The notes under the pieces were generated by a model. It was not told the origin of the DNA, ran no database searches, and saw only the letters and a list, made by a program, of their open reading frames with translations. 9,255 nt of DNA from Candidatus Kuenenia stuttgartensis (GTDB lineage: Bacteria > Bacteroidota > Bacteroidia > Chitinophagales > Chitinophagaceae): positions 1 through 9,255 of the forward strand of contig CALQJH020000057.1 of the NCBI GenBank assembly GCA_943330835.2, given 5' to 3'. Of the stretch, positions 1 to 7,232 are shown in pieces (within the stretch, counting starts at the first letter, position 1; every line of letters starts with the position of its first letter). The translations under genes were made by a program, and so were the position numbers.

Positions 1-819
1 GGAGATTTGAGGCTGAGCAGCTTTACTATAAGAACCAACTCCAGCGTTTATTTCAAGTTCTTCGCCTGGCATTAAATAGTTTGAGCTTTGTCCTACTAGA
101 GCAGCGAACTGATCATAAACAACTTTTACGGCTCCAACCTGATTGTGACAATACGTTACAACCTGATTTTCACCATTTTTTACATTATTTTGAAATTTGC
201 TTAATAAAGTAAGGGCAGCTACAGTTGGAGTCATGTGAAAATAAGCAAAAGTAAAATCCTTTTCTTTACCATCCTGACCTTTTACTTTATCCTGGTATTC
301 TACAGGAAATGAGTTTGCAAATAGTTTTGCAATTTCTGGGTCTACAGCAAGCATAGATGCTCTAAAAGCATTCAATTTATCTTTAAGTTCTACCCCTTTA
401 TTTTGCCCACCTTTTTCATTGCCGAATAATCTTGTGGCAGCTTCCAAATCATCTTCTTTGAATTCTTCCACTGTTTTACCATCTTTTTCAACCATTTTAG
501 ATCCAGCTGCTGCTTTAAGATCTGTTTTTAATTGATCAATGTAAGTACTCATTTCAGAAGCAAGTTTTTTAGCCAAATTGGCTTTTTCATTCCAAGGCTT
601 TGCTTTTTCAGCAGTCATTGGATCTTTTAACTTTGCTTCTAAAGAAGTATAAAGTGTATTATTTGCTGTGTTTAAATTTTCGTTTGATGTCATCAAACTT
701 TTATCTACAACCTTGAAGGCATTAAGGATTTCTGAAGACACATTCAGCGCTAACAGAGCTGTTAGCACGAGGTACATCAGATTGATCATCTTTTGCCTGG
801 GTTCTTTAGGTAAAGACAT
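1..819 (-). CDS. gldM: GldM, type IX secretion / gliding motor protein (N-terminal 273 residues, cut by window edge)
   Basis: The 273 visible codons start at ATG 819 and stay open to base 1, so the C-terminal half lies outside the window. The N-terminus reads MSLPKEPRQKMINLMYLVLT and continues as one hydrophobic helix (about residues 11-27), the GldM hallmark. A long polar, helical region follows, with a conserved-looking stretch near residues 195-230 (YFHMTPTVAALTLLSKFQ). In the family, GldM forms a dimer whose single membrane helix sits inside a GldL pentamer. Its periplasmic domains reach up to the GldK/GldN ring, so the proton-driven motor can power secretion and gliding. Arg8 lies just before the helix and corresponds by position to the functional arginine (R9, from memory) of Flavobacterium johnsoniae GldM. 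The gene follows gldL by 67 bp. gldN would be expected next, beyond the left edge. The identification is secure; the truncation is only the window boundary. Confidence 0.95.
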   Translation of the reverse strand, partial: MSLPKEPRQKMINLMYLVLTALLALNVSSEILNAFKVVDKSLMTSNENLNTANNTLYTSLEAKLKDPMTAEKAKPWNEKANLAKKLASEMSTYIDQLKTDLKAAAGSKMVEKDGKTVEEFKEDDLEAATRLFGNEKGGQNKGVELKDKLNAFRASMLAVDPEIAKLFANSFPVEYQDKVKGQDGKEKDFTFAYFHMTPTVAALTLLSKFQNNVKNGENQVVTYCHNQVGAVKVVYDQFAALVGQSSNYLMPGEELEINAGVGSYSKAAQPQIS

Positions 820-886
820 TACTAATGAGATTAATTATTTAAAAATATTGTTAGCATTATTTTTTGCAGAATGACTACTCCGAAGA

Positions 887-1642
887 TTATCTTCCTTGCA
901 TAGCATTCAACATGTTGCCATAAACAGCATTTAATTTGCTTAAGTTTCCAGCTAATGTTGCAATCTGGTCTTTAACTTTAGTAGCATCTTCAACACTGCT
1001 AGTCATTGCGCTACTAGCTTCTGCTAATTTGCCATAGAAGTTATTCAATGCTTTCAAATGGTTGTTACTTTCTTTTAATTCCAATTCGTATATTGTATTT
1101 AAAGAGCCTAAGTTTTTAGTCAATACTTGTACTTGCTCATGGAATCCTTTAGCACTTTCAGCTGCACTACTAAATGTTCCCATCGTACTTGCGCTTGCGG
1201 CAAAGGCTGCAGACATAGCACCCATAGAAGCAGTTGCTTCTTTAGTTTTAGCACCAAAATCACTTGTTGATTTTACCACATCACTAACATCAGCGATGTT
1301 TGCAACAGTCGTTCCTAATTTCTGAAATCCTTCGCTTAATTTTTTCATATTCGCAGGATTAATGTCAGCATCTTTCATCATTTTATCCATCGCTTCGAGA
1401 GGATTAACAGATTTAGCAGCTCCATGACCCTCATGACCAGTCCAATCAATTTCAGCTTTTATATAAATTATACCATAAAGCGCAAAGATTACGGCTTCGG
1501 TATATAAACCGATTTGTAGAAAAAGATCTGCAATTGCAGTGTGAAGAATCTTTTGTAACGCACCAAAGATAACTACGGCAGCAGCTAGAGACACTGCAAC
1601 ATCCATCCATTTACTTGTTTTTGGATTAATTTTAACTGACAT
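887..1642 (-). CDS. gldL: GldL, inner-membrane type IX secretion / gliding motor protein
   Basis: This 251-residue protein has two hydrophobic helices at about residues 13-33 and 38-60, followed by a long soluble region predicted to be cytoplasmic and helical. Glu49 in the second helix (context GLYTEAVIF) matches by position and context the membrane-buried glutamate essential for the F. johnsoniae motor. GldL forms the pentameric, proton-motive-force-driven stator around the GldM helix. The C-terminal region contains two related segments about 57 residues apart: KNLGSLNTIYELEL near 176-189 and GNLSKLNAVYGNML near 232-245. The start is ATG 1642, preceded by an A/T-rich tract with no obvious Shine-Dalgarno sequence, as is usual in this phylum. 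Length and order (gldK-gldL-gldM) fit the family. An alanine/serine-rich low-complexity stretch (about 135-165) is the least conserved-looking part. Confidence 0.95.
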   Translation of the reverse strand: MSVKINPKTSKWMDVAVSLAAAVVIFGALQKILHTAIADLFLQIGLYTEAVIFALYGIIYIKAEIDWTGHEGHGAAKSVNPLEAMDKMMKDADINPANMKKLSEGFQKLGTTVANIADVSDVVKSTSDFGAKTKEATASMGAMSAAFAASASTMGTFSSAAESAKGFHEQVQVLTKNLGSLNTIYELELKESNNHLKALNNFYGKLAEASSAMTSSVEDATKVKDQIATLAGNLSKLNAVYGNMLNAMQGR

Positions 1643-1772
1643 GTGTTTTTAATTTTTAATTTTTAAGGTTTGTTATGTTAGAGTTTAATTTCAATTTTTC
1701 GAATAAAAATGCAATCCATTTGCTAGAATCGGACAATTATTAGTTGATTATTCCGTGAAATACTAAAGAAAA
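1643..1772 (-). other. gldK-gldL intergenic spacer, A/T-rich with short tandem repeat
   Basis: This 130-bp gap separates the gldK stop from the gldL start. The last 25 bases before gldL (minus strand) hold a tandem AAAAATT-type repeat (AAAAATTAAAAATTAAAAAC). I find no perfect TAnnTTTG box and no convincing GC-rich terminator hairpin. The A-rich tract could help translation initiation in the absence of a Shine-Dalgarno sequence. Whether gldL is transcribed only from gldK or also from its own promoter cannot be decided by eye. Confidence 0.5.
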
Positions 1773-3059
1773 TTATCTATGCTTTTTCATTGCAGCAGGT
1801 AAATCTAGTATACATCGAAAACCGATGTAAGACTTTGACGTGTCTTGATATTCATAGGCTCTTGCACTTGTTTGTAAGAAATAGCCAACATCTTTCCAGC
1901 TTCCACCACGAGTTACTTTTCTTTTCATTCTTGGAGGATCTGAATCTTTTGCGTTCCAGCGAATATCTGGGTTCATATCATGTTGGAAAGAATATCCATT
2001 TTCAAAATATAAAGAGGATGTCCATTCTGCAACATTTCCAGCCATATTATATAACCCAAAATCATTTGGCCAATAAGCGTCAGCCCTAACTGTGTAAAAA
2101 CCTCCATCTTCTGGATAATTACCTCTTCCTGGCTTGAAATTCGCTAATAAGCAACCTTTTCTGTTTCTCAAATAAGGACCGCCCCAAGGATATGGTGATT
2201 GAGAGCGTCCGCCTCTTGCAGCATATTCCCATTGTGCTTCGGTTGGTAATCTGAAATTTGATTCTGGTATTTTCTTCTTAGATTCCAAATAGGAATTCAT
2301 ATAGCCTGTTCTCCATTCGCAAAACGCAGTTGCCTGCTTCCAATTCACCCCTACAACAGGATAATTACCAAACCCTGGATGACTGTAATATTTTTTCGCC
2401 ATTGGCTCATTATAAGAATAAGCAAAATCACGAACCCAGCATAAGGAGTCCGGGTATACCGGAATTTTTGTTTTTATGATATAAGCAGAACGAGGAATAG
2501 TTACATCTCTGTTCATTGCCGCTGCTTTGTAATCGAAAACCTCAGATTGAAACACTATTTTATTAGCATCTAACTCTTTTTTGCCGAAAATTCGATTATC
2601 TGGAGTTACTATTATAGCGTCAATCTTTTCGATTGTAGCTTTATCAGACCATTTTATGGCACTTGCTTTTTTCCAATCAATGTACTCTATACCATCTTGT
2701 CCTTGTTTTACATAACCCAATAACTTAGCAGCTATAGAATCTCTAACCCAATTGGTAAACTGACGATATTCATTATTGGTAATTTCTGTAGCATCCATCC
2801 AAAATCCACTAATTGAAACGGATTTACTACGAGCGGTATAACTATAATTCACATCTTCATCACTAGACCCCATGTGAAATGTACCAGATGGAACATAAAC
2901 CATTCCAATAGGTCTAGTAGGAACCCAACGAGATGCAGGAGATACTCCGTGAAGTTGACCATCATTAGGCAACGATTTCCCAGATTTGTTTTTACTACAA
3001 CTAGTCATTCCTAAAGTGATAGCACAAACAGCTACCAAGTAAAATATCTTTTTCGTCAT
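1773..3059 (-). CDS. gldK: GldK, FGE-fold outer-membrane lipoprotein of the type IX secretion / gliding machine
   Basis: This 428-residue lipoprotein has the signal MTKKIFYLVAVCAITLGMTSC, with the acylated cysteine at 21. From about residue 52 it shows a formylglycine-generating-enzyme (sulfatase-modifying factor) fold: MVYVPSGTFHMGS (53-65), GFWMDATEITNNEYRQF (85-101), GVNWKQATAFCEW (237-249), RLPTEAQWEYAARGG (270-284), NMAGNVAEW (338-346), RGGSW (384-388) and GFRC (413-416). A family-typical insertion of roughly 120 residues (110-230) splits the fold. The cysteine pair used by true formylglycine-generating enzymes after the RGGSW motif is absent, so a structural rather than catalytic role is expected. 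With GldN, GldK forms a periplasmic ring attached to the outer membrane and contacted by GldM. The gene starts at ATG 3059, 22 nt after a TAnnTTTG box. A GldJ paralogue would share the fold, but the adjacency to gldL favours GldK. Confidence 0.95.
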   Translation of the reverse strand: MTKKIFYLVAVCAITLGMTSCSKNKSGKSLPNDGQLHGVSPASRWVPTRPIGMVYVPSGTFHMGSSDEDVNYSYTARSKSVSISGFWMDATEITNNEYRQFTNWVRDSIAAKLLGYVKQGQDGIEYIDWKKASAIKWSDKATIEKIDAIIVTPDNRIFGKKELDANKIVFQSEVFDYKAAAMNRDVTIPRSAYIIKTKIPVYPDSLCWVRDFAYSYNEPMAKKYYSHPGFGNYPVVGVNWKQATAFCEWRTGYMNSYLESKKKIPESNFRLPTEAQWEYAARGGRSQSPYPWGGPYLRNRKGCLLANFKPGRGNYPEDGGFYTVRADAYWPNDFGLYNMAGNVAEWTSSLYFENGYSFQHDMNPDIRWNAKDSDPPRMKRKVTRGGSWKDVGYFLQTSARAYEYQDTSKSYIGFRCILDLPAAMKKHR

Positions 3060-3204
3060 TTTTACTTAATTAATTATGGACAAATGTAATGATAATTTTA
3101 ATTTAAAAAAGAATTCCATCAAACTTATTGAAAAAAATATTTGAACAATAGTGACATAAACGGCTAAATTATTGAATTATTGTTTCTGCTACTGATAATA
3201 CCCC
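3060..3204 (-). other. Intergenic spacer upstream of gldK
   Basis: This 145-bp gap is the longest between genes on this strand. It contains the candidate -7 box at 3081-3088 and an 8-bp tandem repeat (AATTATTG twice on the plus strand, about 3167-3182). No strong hairpin followed by a T-run was found, so a factor-independent terminator for the upstream gene is not evident. The length and the promoter-like box suggest that the gldKLM unit begins here. Confidence 0.5.
3081..3088 (-). promoter_or_regulatory. Candidate Bacteroidota -7 promoter element for gldK
   Basis: On the minus strand this reads TACATTTG, a perfect match to the TAnnTTTG -7 consensus described for Bacteroidota housekeeping sigma factors. 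Its last base is 22 nt upstream of the gldK ATG, which would give a 5' leader of roughly 15 nt. No good TTTG/TTG -33 element sits at the usual 17-20 nt spacing: the nearest TTTG is 31 nt upstream. Because 8-bp boxes occur by chance in AT-rich DNA, this is a supported candidate rather than a proven promoter. Confidence 0.5.
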
Positions 3205-5265
3205 TTAATTTTTAGTTAAAATCCGGAGTTCCTTTAAACTATCTGAAGGAGCAAAACAATTGAATTCCTTACATACATGCATTAAAGATTTATCGGAAAT
3301 TTGTTTCCCTATCAACAGAGGAAACGTGCTTTCGACTTCAGATGATTGCAAAATTTTATTTGGAATCATCAAGGCTAATAATGCTGATTTTAAGTCTGTG
3401 TTATTTTTACCGGTGATGGCTATTTGAAAATACCCTGTATGCTGTAACAAGATTTGAATACTCCAGCATCCAAAAGAATTCGGATGTTTTTCTGCCAATG
3501 GCATCATACTCTTCAGCATGTTTTGTGATTGTACGAGCCATTTCGAGTTGTCAAAAATGTTGGCTAAATAATAAAGATTGAACGCCATCGTACTATTCCC
3601 TGAAGGCAAAGCCGAATCGTTGACCTCCACTTTTCGAAGAATGATATCGTTTTGAAGTTCACTGGTATAATAATAGAAATCAGCATTATCTTTTTTAAAG
3701 TGCTCATTTACATAGTTGGTTAAACGCGCTGCTTTAAATAAATATTTTTCATCCCCAGTTAATTCCTGCAGACAAATACAAGCTTGAATGGTATAGGCAT
3801 AATCATCTAAATATGCCTGCTGTTTGGCTAATCCATTTTTGTAGGTATGAAATAAGTGCAAGTTAGGAGAAGAGAATTTTTCCAAAATAAAATCATAGAG
3901 CTTTATAGCCCTATTTAAATACTCGTCGTTTCTGAAAGCTCCGGCAGCTTTACAAAGTGCTGTTAAATAAAGTGAATTCCATCCAAGCAGTATTTTATCA
4001 TCTGTTGCGGGACGTATTTTTTTATCCCTTTCCATAAGCATGCGATTTACTACAGCATTCAACCAATTTGTAAACTCCTGCTCTGTTAAATTATGTATTT
4101 GCAAAAAATCAGTTCTGTCATGTTGAATATTTAGAATATTTTTTTCTTCCCAATTTCCTGATGCAGTCACTCCATACCATTCGCAAAAAAGTGGAGCATC
4201 TTCTTTTAAGATCAACTCTATTTCTAATTTTGTCCATACATAAAACTGGCCTTCCACCCCTTCGCTATCTGCATCGATCGCAGCATAATATCCCCCATTT
4301 GTATCGCTCAGTTCCTTTTCACAAAAAGCCAATATTTTTTCAACACCGATTTTCAGCTCTTCATCCTTTGAAATTTGATATCCTGCACACAACGTCATTA
4401 CAAGCAATGCATTGTCATACAACATCTTTTCAAAATGCGGTACCAGCCATTTATCATCTGTACTATATCGAGAAATTCCTCCAGCTAGATGGTCAAATAT
4501 TCCTCCTCTTAAGATAGATTTCAAAGAGAATAAAGCATGTTGAGTGGATTTTTTATTGTCAAAGAAATGACCATAAGTAAGCAAAAAATCAATTGAAAAT
4601 GTTTGTGGGAATTTTGGAGCTGATCCAAATCCTCCATTAGTGTAATCTGCGGTTTTAAGTATTTGATTATTAAGCCCGTCGCAAAATGATTTTGTAAAGA
4701 GCTCCTCTCCTTTCAAAGAATCAGCTGTAATCCTGCGATTAGAAAGGGCATGATTAACAGATTCCATATGATTTAATAAAGCGTTCGCTTGTTCTTCTAC
4801 CTGGTTTCTCTTGTTAACCCAAAGATCATTTATGAAATGGAGCACCTCGATCCAGGTGGGGCGATTGTATTTTTTTTCTATAGGAAAATAAGTACCCCCA
4901 AAAAAGGGTTTGCCATCGGAAGTAAGAAACATATTCAAAGGCCATCCTCCAGAGCCGGTTAAAATTTGTACCGCCTCCATGTAAAGTCCATCCAAATCGG
5001 GCCTCTCCTCTCTATCAATTTTAATATTGATAAAATGTTCGTTCATGAAATTTGCAATAGCAACATTTTCAAAACTCTCTCTTTCCATGACATGGCACCA
5101 ATGACAGGCCGAATAGCCAATGCTTACAAGTATGGGTTTGTCTTGATTTTTTGCCAATTGAATTGACTTTTCACTCCAAGTATGCCAGTTTACAGGGTTT
5201 TGGGCATGTTGTAACAAATACAAACTTGATTCATGAATTAAATCATTAGTAAACTGCTGTTGCAT
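3205..5265 (-). CDS. Thioredoxin-domain protein with six-hairpin barrel (DUF255 / SPATA20 / YyaL family)
   Basis: This 686-residue protein matches the full length of the family also called SPATA20, SSP411 or YyaL. The N-terminal part is thioredoxin-like: [17 protein letters not shown] (11-27), [17 protein letters not shown] (50-66) with the CxxC cysteines at 54 and 57, DREERPDLD (84-92), and GGWPLNMFL (106-114), where Pro109 should be the cis-proline. The rest is an alpha/alpha barrel resembling N-acylglucosamine 2-epimerases and six-hairpin glycosidases: [10 protein letters not shown] (211-220), [13 protein letters not shown] (276-288), [14 protein letters not shown] (331-344) and a late LPSGNS motif. 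No signal peptide is visible, so it should be cytoplasmic. The family's biochemical role is not settled; a redox or sugar-related function is only inferred. The start at ATG 5265 adds about six residues before the conserved HE..YLLQHA motif. It lies 43 bp behind hemD and may be co-transcribed with it. Confidence 0.93.
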   Translation of the reverse strand: MQQQFTNDLIHESSLYLLQHAQNPVNWHTWSEKSIQLAKNQDKPILVSIGYSACHWCHVMERESFENVAIANFMNEHFINIKIDREERPDLDGLYMEAVQILTGSGGWPLNMFLTSDGKPFFGGTYFPIEKKYNRPTWIEVLHFINDLWVNKRNQVEEQANALLNHMESVNHALSNRRITADSLKGEELFTKSFCDGLNNQILKTADYTNGGFGSAPKFPQTFSIDFLLTYGHFFDNKKSTQHALFSLKSILRGGIFDHLAGGISRYSTDDKWLVPHFEKMLYDNALLVMTLCAGYQISKDEELKIGVEKILAFCEKELSDTNGGYYAAIDADSEGVEGQFYVWTKLEIELILKEDAPLFCEWYGVTASGNWEEKNILNIQHDRTDFLQIHNLTEQEFTNWLNAVVNRMLMERDKKIRPATDDKILLGWNSLYLTALCKAAGAFRNDEYLNRAIKLYDFILEKFSSPNLHLFHTYKNGLAKQQAYLDDYAYTIQACICLQELTGDEKYLFKAARLTNYVNEHFKKDNADFYYYTSELQNDIILRKVEVNDSALPSGNSTMAFNLYYLANIFDNSKWLVQSQNMLKSMMPLAEKHPNSFGCWSIQILLQHTGYFQIAITGKNNTDLKSALLALMIPNKILQSSEVESTFPLLIGKQISDKSLMHVCKEFNCFAPSDSLKELRILTKN

Positions 5266-5308
5266 GAAATGAAAATAAATGAAGAGAAAAAGTAGTAAGA
5301 AACTAAAT

Positions 5309-6280
5309 CTATTTTTTAGGCCTTTCTTTCAGGAATTTTTCCAAGGCGCTTACCATACTTGGTGTTTGCGGCATTGGCGCTTTGATATCTAAATGTAAAC
5401 CCGCCTCCTCTGCAGCCTTAAAAGTATTGGCACCGAAAGCCGCTATTATGGTTTCCTTTTGTTTGAACTTCGGGAAATTTTCTTTAAGACTTTTAATTCC
5501 TCCAGGTGTAAAAAAACAGATTACATCATACTCTTTAGCAATAACTTCTTTAATATTGTTGCTCACTATCTTATATAAAACCGGTGTCGCATAACCACAA
5601 TTGTTAGTCTTCAACCAATTGGTGATTTCACTGTCAAATAATTCAGAGCAAGGGTATAAAAACTTTTCATTGTCTTTATGCTTATTAATCACATCAAACA
5701 AGCTTTTATTCAGTCCATCAGCACCATAAAATACTTTACGCTTTCGATATAAGATGAATTTTTGTAAATAAAGCGCTACTGATTCTGTAATGCAGAAATA
5801 TTTTGTATCCTGCGATACACTCACTTTCATTTCATCGCAAATACGGAAAAAATGATCAATCGCATTTCTACTAGTAAAAATAACTGCAGTAAATAATGAA
5901 ATGTCTATTTTTTGTTTGCGGAAATCTTTTGAAGGAATAGCTTCAACGCTGATGAAAGGATGGAAATCTATGGATAATTTATATTTAGTTGCCAAGTCAT
6001 AATAAGCAGACTTAACGCCTTCTGGTCTTGGCTGTGTAATCAATACTTTCTTAACTATTTTTTTGGCAATGACGGTCTTTTTTTCAATTGGGATGTTTGT
6101 TGAAAGAGGGCTCTTTTTTGGAGCGGGGCTCTTTTTTGCAAGAACAACCTTTTTTGCAACTACCCCCTTTTTTACAATTGGGATAATTTTTACAAGATTG
6201 TTCTTTTTTGCAACTGGGTTCTTTTTTACAAGAACAACCTTTTTTGCAATGGCAGCTTTTTTTAGTTCCTTTTTAATCAT
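5309..6280 (-). CDS. hemD: Uroporphyrinogen-III synthase with lysine-rich repeat N-terminal extension
   Basis: The catalytic domain covers about residues 79-320. It should cyclise hydroxymethylbilane to uroporphyrinogen III, the branch-point precursor of heme and other tetrapyrroles, in the cytoplasm. Support comes from [10 protein letters not shown] (79-88), DFHPFI (105-110), [11 protein letters not shown] (135-145), PVLYKIV (233-239) with the family tyrosine at 236, [11 protein letters not shown] (255-265), [15 protein letters not shown] (280-294) and the tail APMPQTPSM (301-309). The unusual part is residues 1-78: lysine pairs recur every six residues and are separated by Val/Ile/Ala/Pro-rich tetrads, giving a highly basic, probably disordered tail. 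Bacteroidota HemD proteins that I recall are close to 250 residues, so this one is about 75 longer. ATG 6280 is the only ATG before residue 151; a TTG at residue 80 could in principle start a core-only form. The gene is 27 bp behind the DUF4271 gene. Confidence 0.9.
   Translation of the reverse strand: MIKKELKKAAIAKKVVLVKKNPVAKKNNLVKIIPIVKKGVVAKKVVLAKKSPAPKKSPLSTNIPIEKKTVIAKKIVKKVLITQPRPEGVKSAYYDLATKYKLSIDFHPFISVEAIPSKDFRKQKIDISLFTAVIFTSRNAIDHFFRICDEMKVSVSQDTKYFCITESVALYLQKFILYRKRKVFYGADGLNKSLFDVINKHKDNEKFLYPCSELFDSEITNWLKTNNCGYATPVLYKIVSNNIKEVIAKEYDVICFFTPGGIKSLKENFPKFKQKETIIAAFGANTFKAAEEAGLHLDIKAPMPQTPSMVSALEKFLKERPKK
6047..6244 (-). repeat. 18-bp coding minisatellite (KK-x4 hexad repeat) in the hemD 5' end
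   Basis: On the minus strand this region encodes HemD residues 13-78 as about eleven six-residue units. Lysine pairs sit at 13-14, 19-20, 25-26, 37-38, 43-44, 49-50, 55-56, 67-68 and 73-74. Unit 31 keeps only one lysine, unit 61 has TN instead, and the last pair (77-78) is out of step. Examples are [24 protein letters not shown] and KKSPAP. In DNA the pairs appear as T-runs on the plus strand spaced 18 bp apart. The units are diverged in sequence but stay in frame. Confidence 0.85.
6131..6159 (-). repeat. Copy A of a 29-nt direct repeat within hemD
   Basis: This 29-nt segment matches 6221-6249 with a single mismatch (plus-strand g versus a at 6138 / 6228). The offset is exactly 90 bp, which equals five 18-bp units, so frame and hexad phase are kept. 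It encodes the AKKVVLAKK part near residues 42-50. The near identity suggests a fairly recent segmental duplication or slippage event. Confidence 0.85.
6221..6249 (-). repeat. Copy B of the 29-nt direct repeat within hemD
   Basis: This is the partner of 6131-6159, with 28 of 29 bases identical. It encodes the AKKVVLVKK part near residues 12-20, at the upstream end of the lysine tail. Confidence 0.85.
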
Positions 6281-6307
6281 GCTTACTTATCCAATAATGC
6301 TGCAAAT

Positions 6308-7183
6308 TTACAGACTTTTATTTAGAAAAATCATCAGGGTCTTGTAAATAAGGAAAATAGGCAATAATTCCACGCCAACGATGTATAAAAAAAAATGAAA
6401 TTTTGTGATGCTCAAATTAAGATTCAATACCCCGAAGGCTCTTACATATCTTAATAAAACCATGAAAGCGATGACAAGAAAAGACAATATTTTTGCGATA
6501 TAACTCACATCGCTATCCGCAAATGCGATAACCAAAATCATAGGCAATAGGAACAAGGAAAGTACTTTGTTAGATAAAAAAACAATGAAAATATAATTCT
6601 CAGCGTCATGTCTAAATCCTGTCAACCATCCTGAGATTTGCAAAACAATATACTTGGTAAGGTAAATAATCGTGATGGCAAGAATACAATAGAACAAGCT
6701 CTGCCAATAACTTTCCTGTAAAGATTTGAATCCATTAATTAAAAGGAAAACATAAATTCCAGCAACAATCACGAATAGGATATTAAATAAAAGTGAAGGT
6801 AGTTTTGCCAATAGCAATTGATCAGTAAGTTGACTTTGGCGCAAAGAAGTATTGAAAAAAACTCTGCTCATGTTGTTGAAATATTTATGGAATGCTACTT
6901 TTAACAAACCAAACATCAGAAACAACCCGACCATACAATAAAACAATGTTTGAGCACTCCTATTGGTATGCTCCTGCTGTGAAACATCTATTGGAGTTGA
7001 TTTGGTATTTATCAGATAATTGGCCTCCATAACTTGATGAATGGATTGTAAACTTTTGGTTTCAAGAATGGCTTTTTTTATTATTGTATCCCAGCCTGAT
7101 TCAATATTTCCGGATGATTGGGAAAAAGAAATTACAGGGAACTGAAGAAGCATTATAAAGAATATAAAGGAAAAGAGTCTCAA
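6308..7183 (-). CDS. DUF4271 multi-pass membrane protein
   Basis: This 291-residue protein has a TTG start at 7183. The upstream frame closes with a stop four codons earlier and offers no ATG, and the next ATG (codon 11) would destroy the signal peptide, so TTG is preferred. It has an N-terminal secretory signal (about 1-22, ending ISFSQ), a periplasmic segment of about 50 residues, then roughly six membrane helices near 77-95, 129-149, 160-182, 196-220, 228-245 and 262-283. The motifs ENYIFIVFLSNKVL (195-208) and KFHFFLYIVGVELLPIFLIYK (261-281) match what I recall of DUF4271, a Bacteroidota family without assigned function. It is closely followed by hemD, an arrangement I recall from other Bacteroidota, which hints at a link to tetrapyrrole supply or envelope function. 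That link is inference. The family call is fairly sure; the function is unknown. Confidence 0.85.
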   Translation of the reverse strand: MRLFSFIFFIMLLQFPVISFSQSSGNIESGWDTIIKKAILETKSLQSIHQVMEANYLINTKSTPIDVSQQEHTNRSAQTLFYCMVGLFLMFGLLKVAFHKYFNNMSRVFFNTSLRQSQLTDQLLLAKLPSLLFNILFVIVAGIYVFLLINGFKSLQESYWQSLFYCILAITIIYLTKYIVLQISGWLTGFRHDAENYIFIVFLSNKVLSLFLLPMILVIAFADSDVSYIAKILSFLVIAFMVLLRYVRAFGVLNLNLSITKFHFFLYIVGVELLPIFLIYKTLMIFLNKSL

Positions 7184-7204
7184 TTGTATGAATTAATTAA
7201 TAAG

Positions 7205-7212
7205 CAAAAATA
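7205..7212 (-). promoter_or_regulatory. Candidate Bacteroidota -7 promoter element for the DUF4271-hemD unit
   Basis: On the minus strand this reads TATTTTTG, a perfect TAnnTTTG match. Its last base is 22 nt upstream of the TTG start of the DUF4271 gene, exactly the spacing seen for the box before gldK. A TTG lies 15 nt upstream of the box, a little too close for a standard -33 element. It sits in the 49-bp gap after the barrel-protein gene, so it could start a transcript for DUF4271, hemD and possibly the DUF255 gene. Confidence 0.45.
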
Positions 7213-7232
7213 CTTCGCTTTGTTGAACAATT

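Noticed and set aside
668..874. Small plus-strand open frame opposite the gldM start
   Set aside because: It overlaps the clearly coding GldM N-terminus in antisense and shows no family motif.
1643..1772. Possible terminator or attenuator between gldK and gldL
   Set aside because: Only a 4-bp stem (GCAA/TTGC) was found; it is too weak to claim.
3060..3204. Possible small gene or RNA upstream of gldK
   Set aside because: No open frame with coding character and no stable hairpin structure were visible; it looks like an ordinary promoter spacer.
4161..4517. Plus-strand open frame of 118 codons inside the DUF255 gene
   Set aside because: It lies antisense to conserved barrel motifs of the DUF255 protein and its composition is not protein-like.
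6047..6244. Possible CRISPR array because of regularly spaced repeats
   Set aside because: The period is 18 bp, there are no constant repeats with unique spacers, and the region is in frame with hemD.
6063..6347. Plus-strand open frame rich in Phe and Thr opposite the start of hemD
   Set aside because: It is the antisense shadow of the lysine-rich repeat: AAA codons read as TTT. The apparent FF repeats have no independent support.
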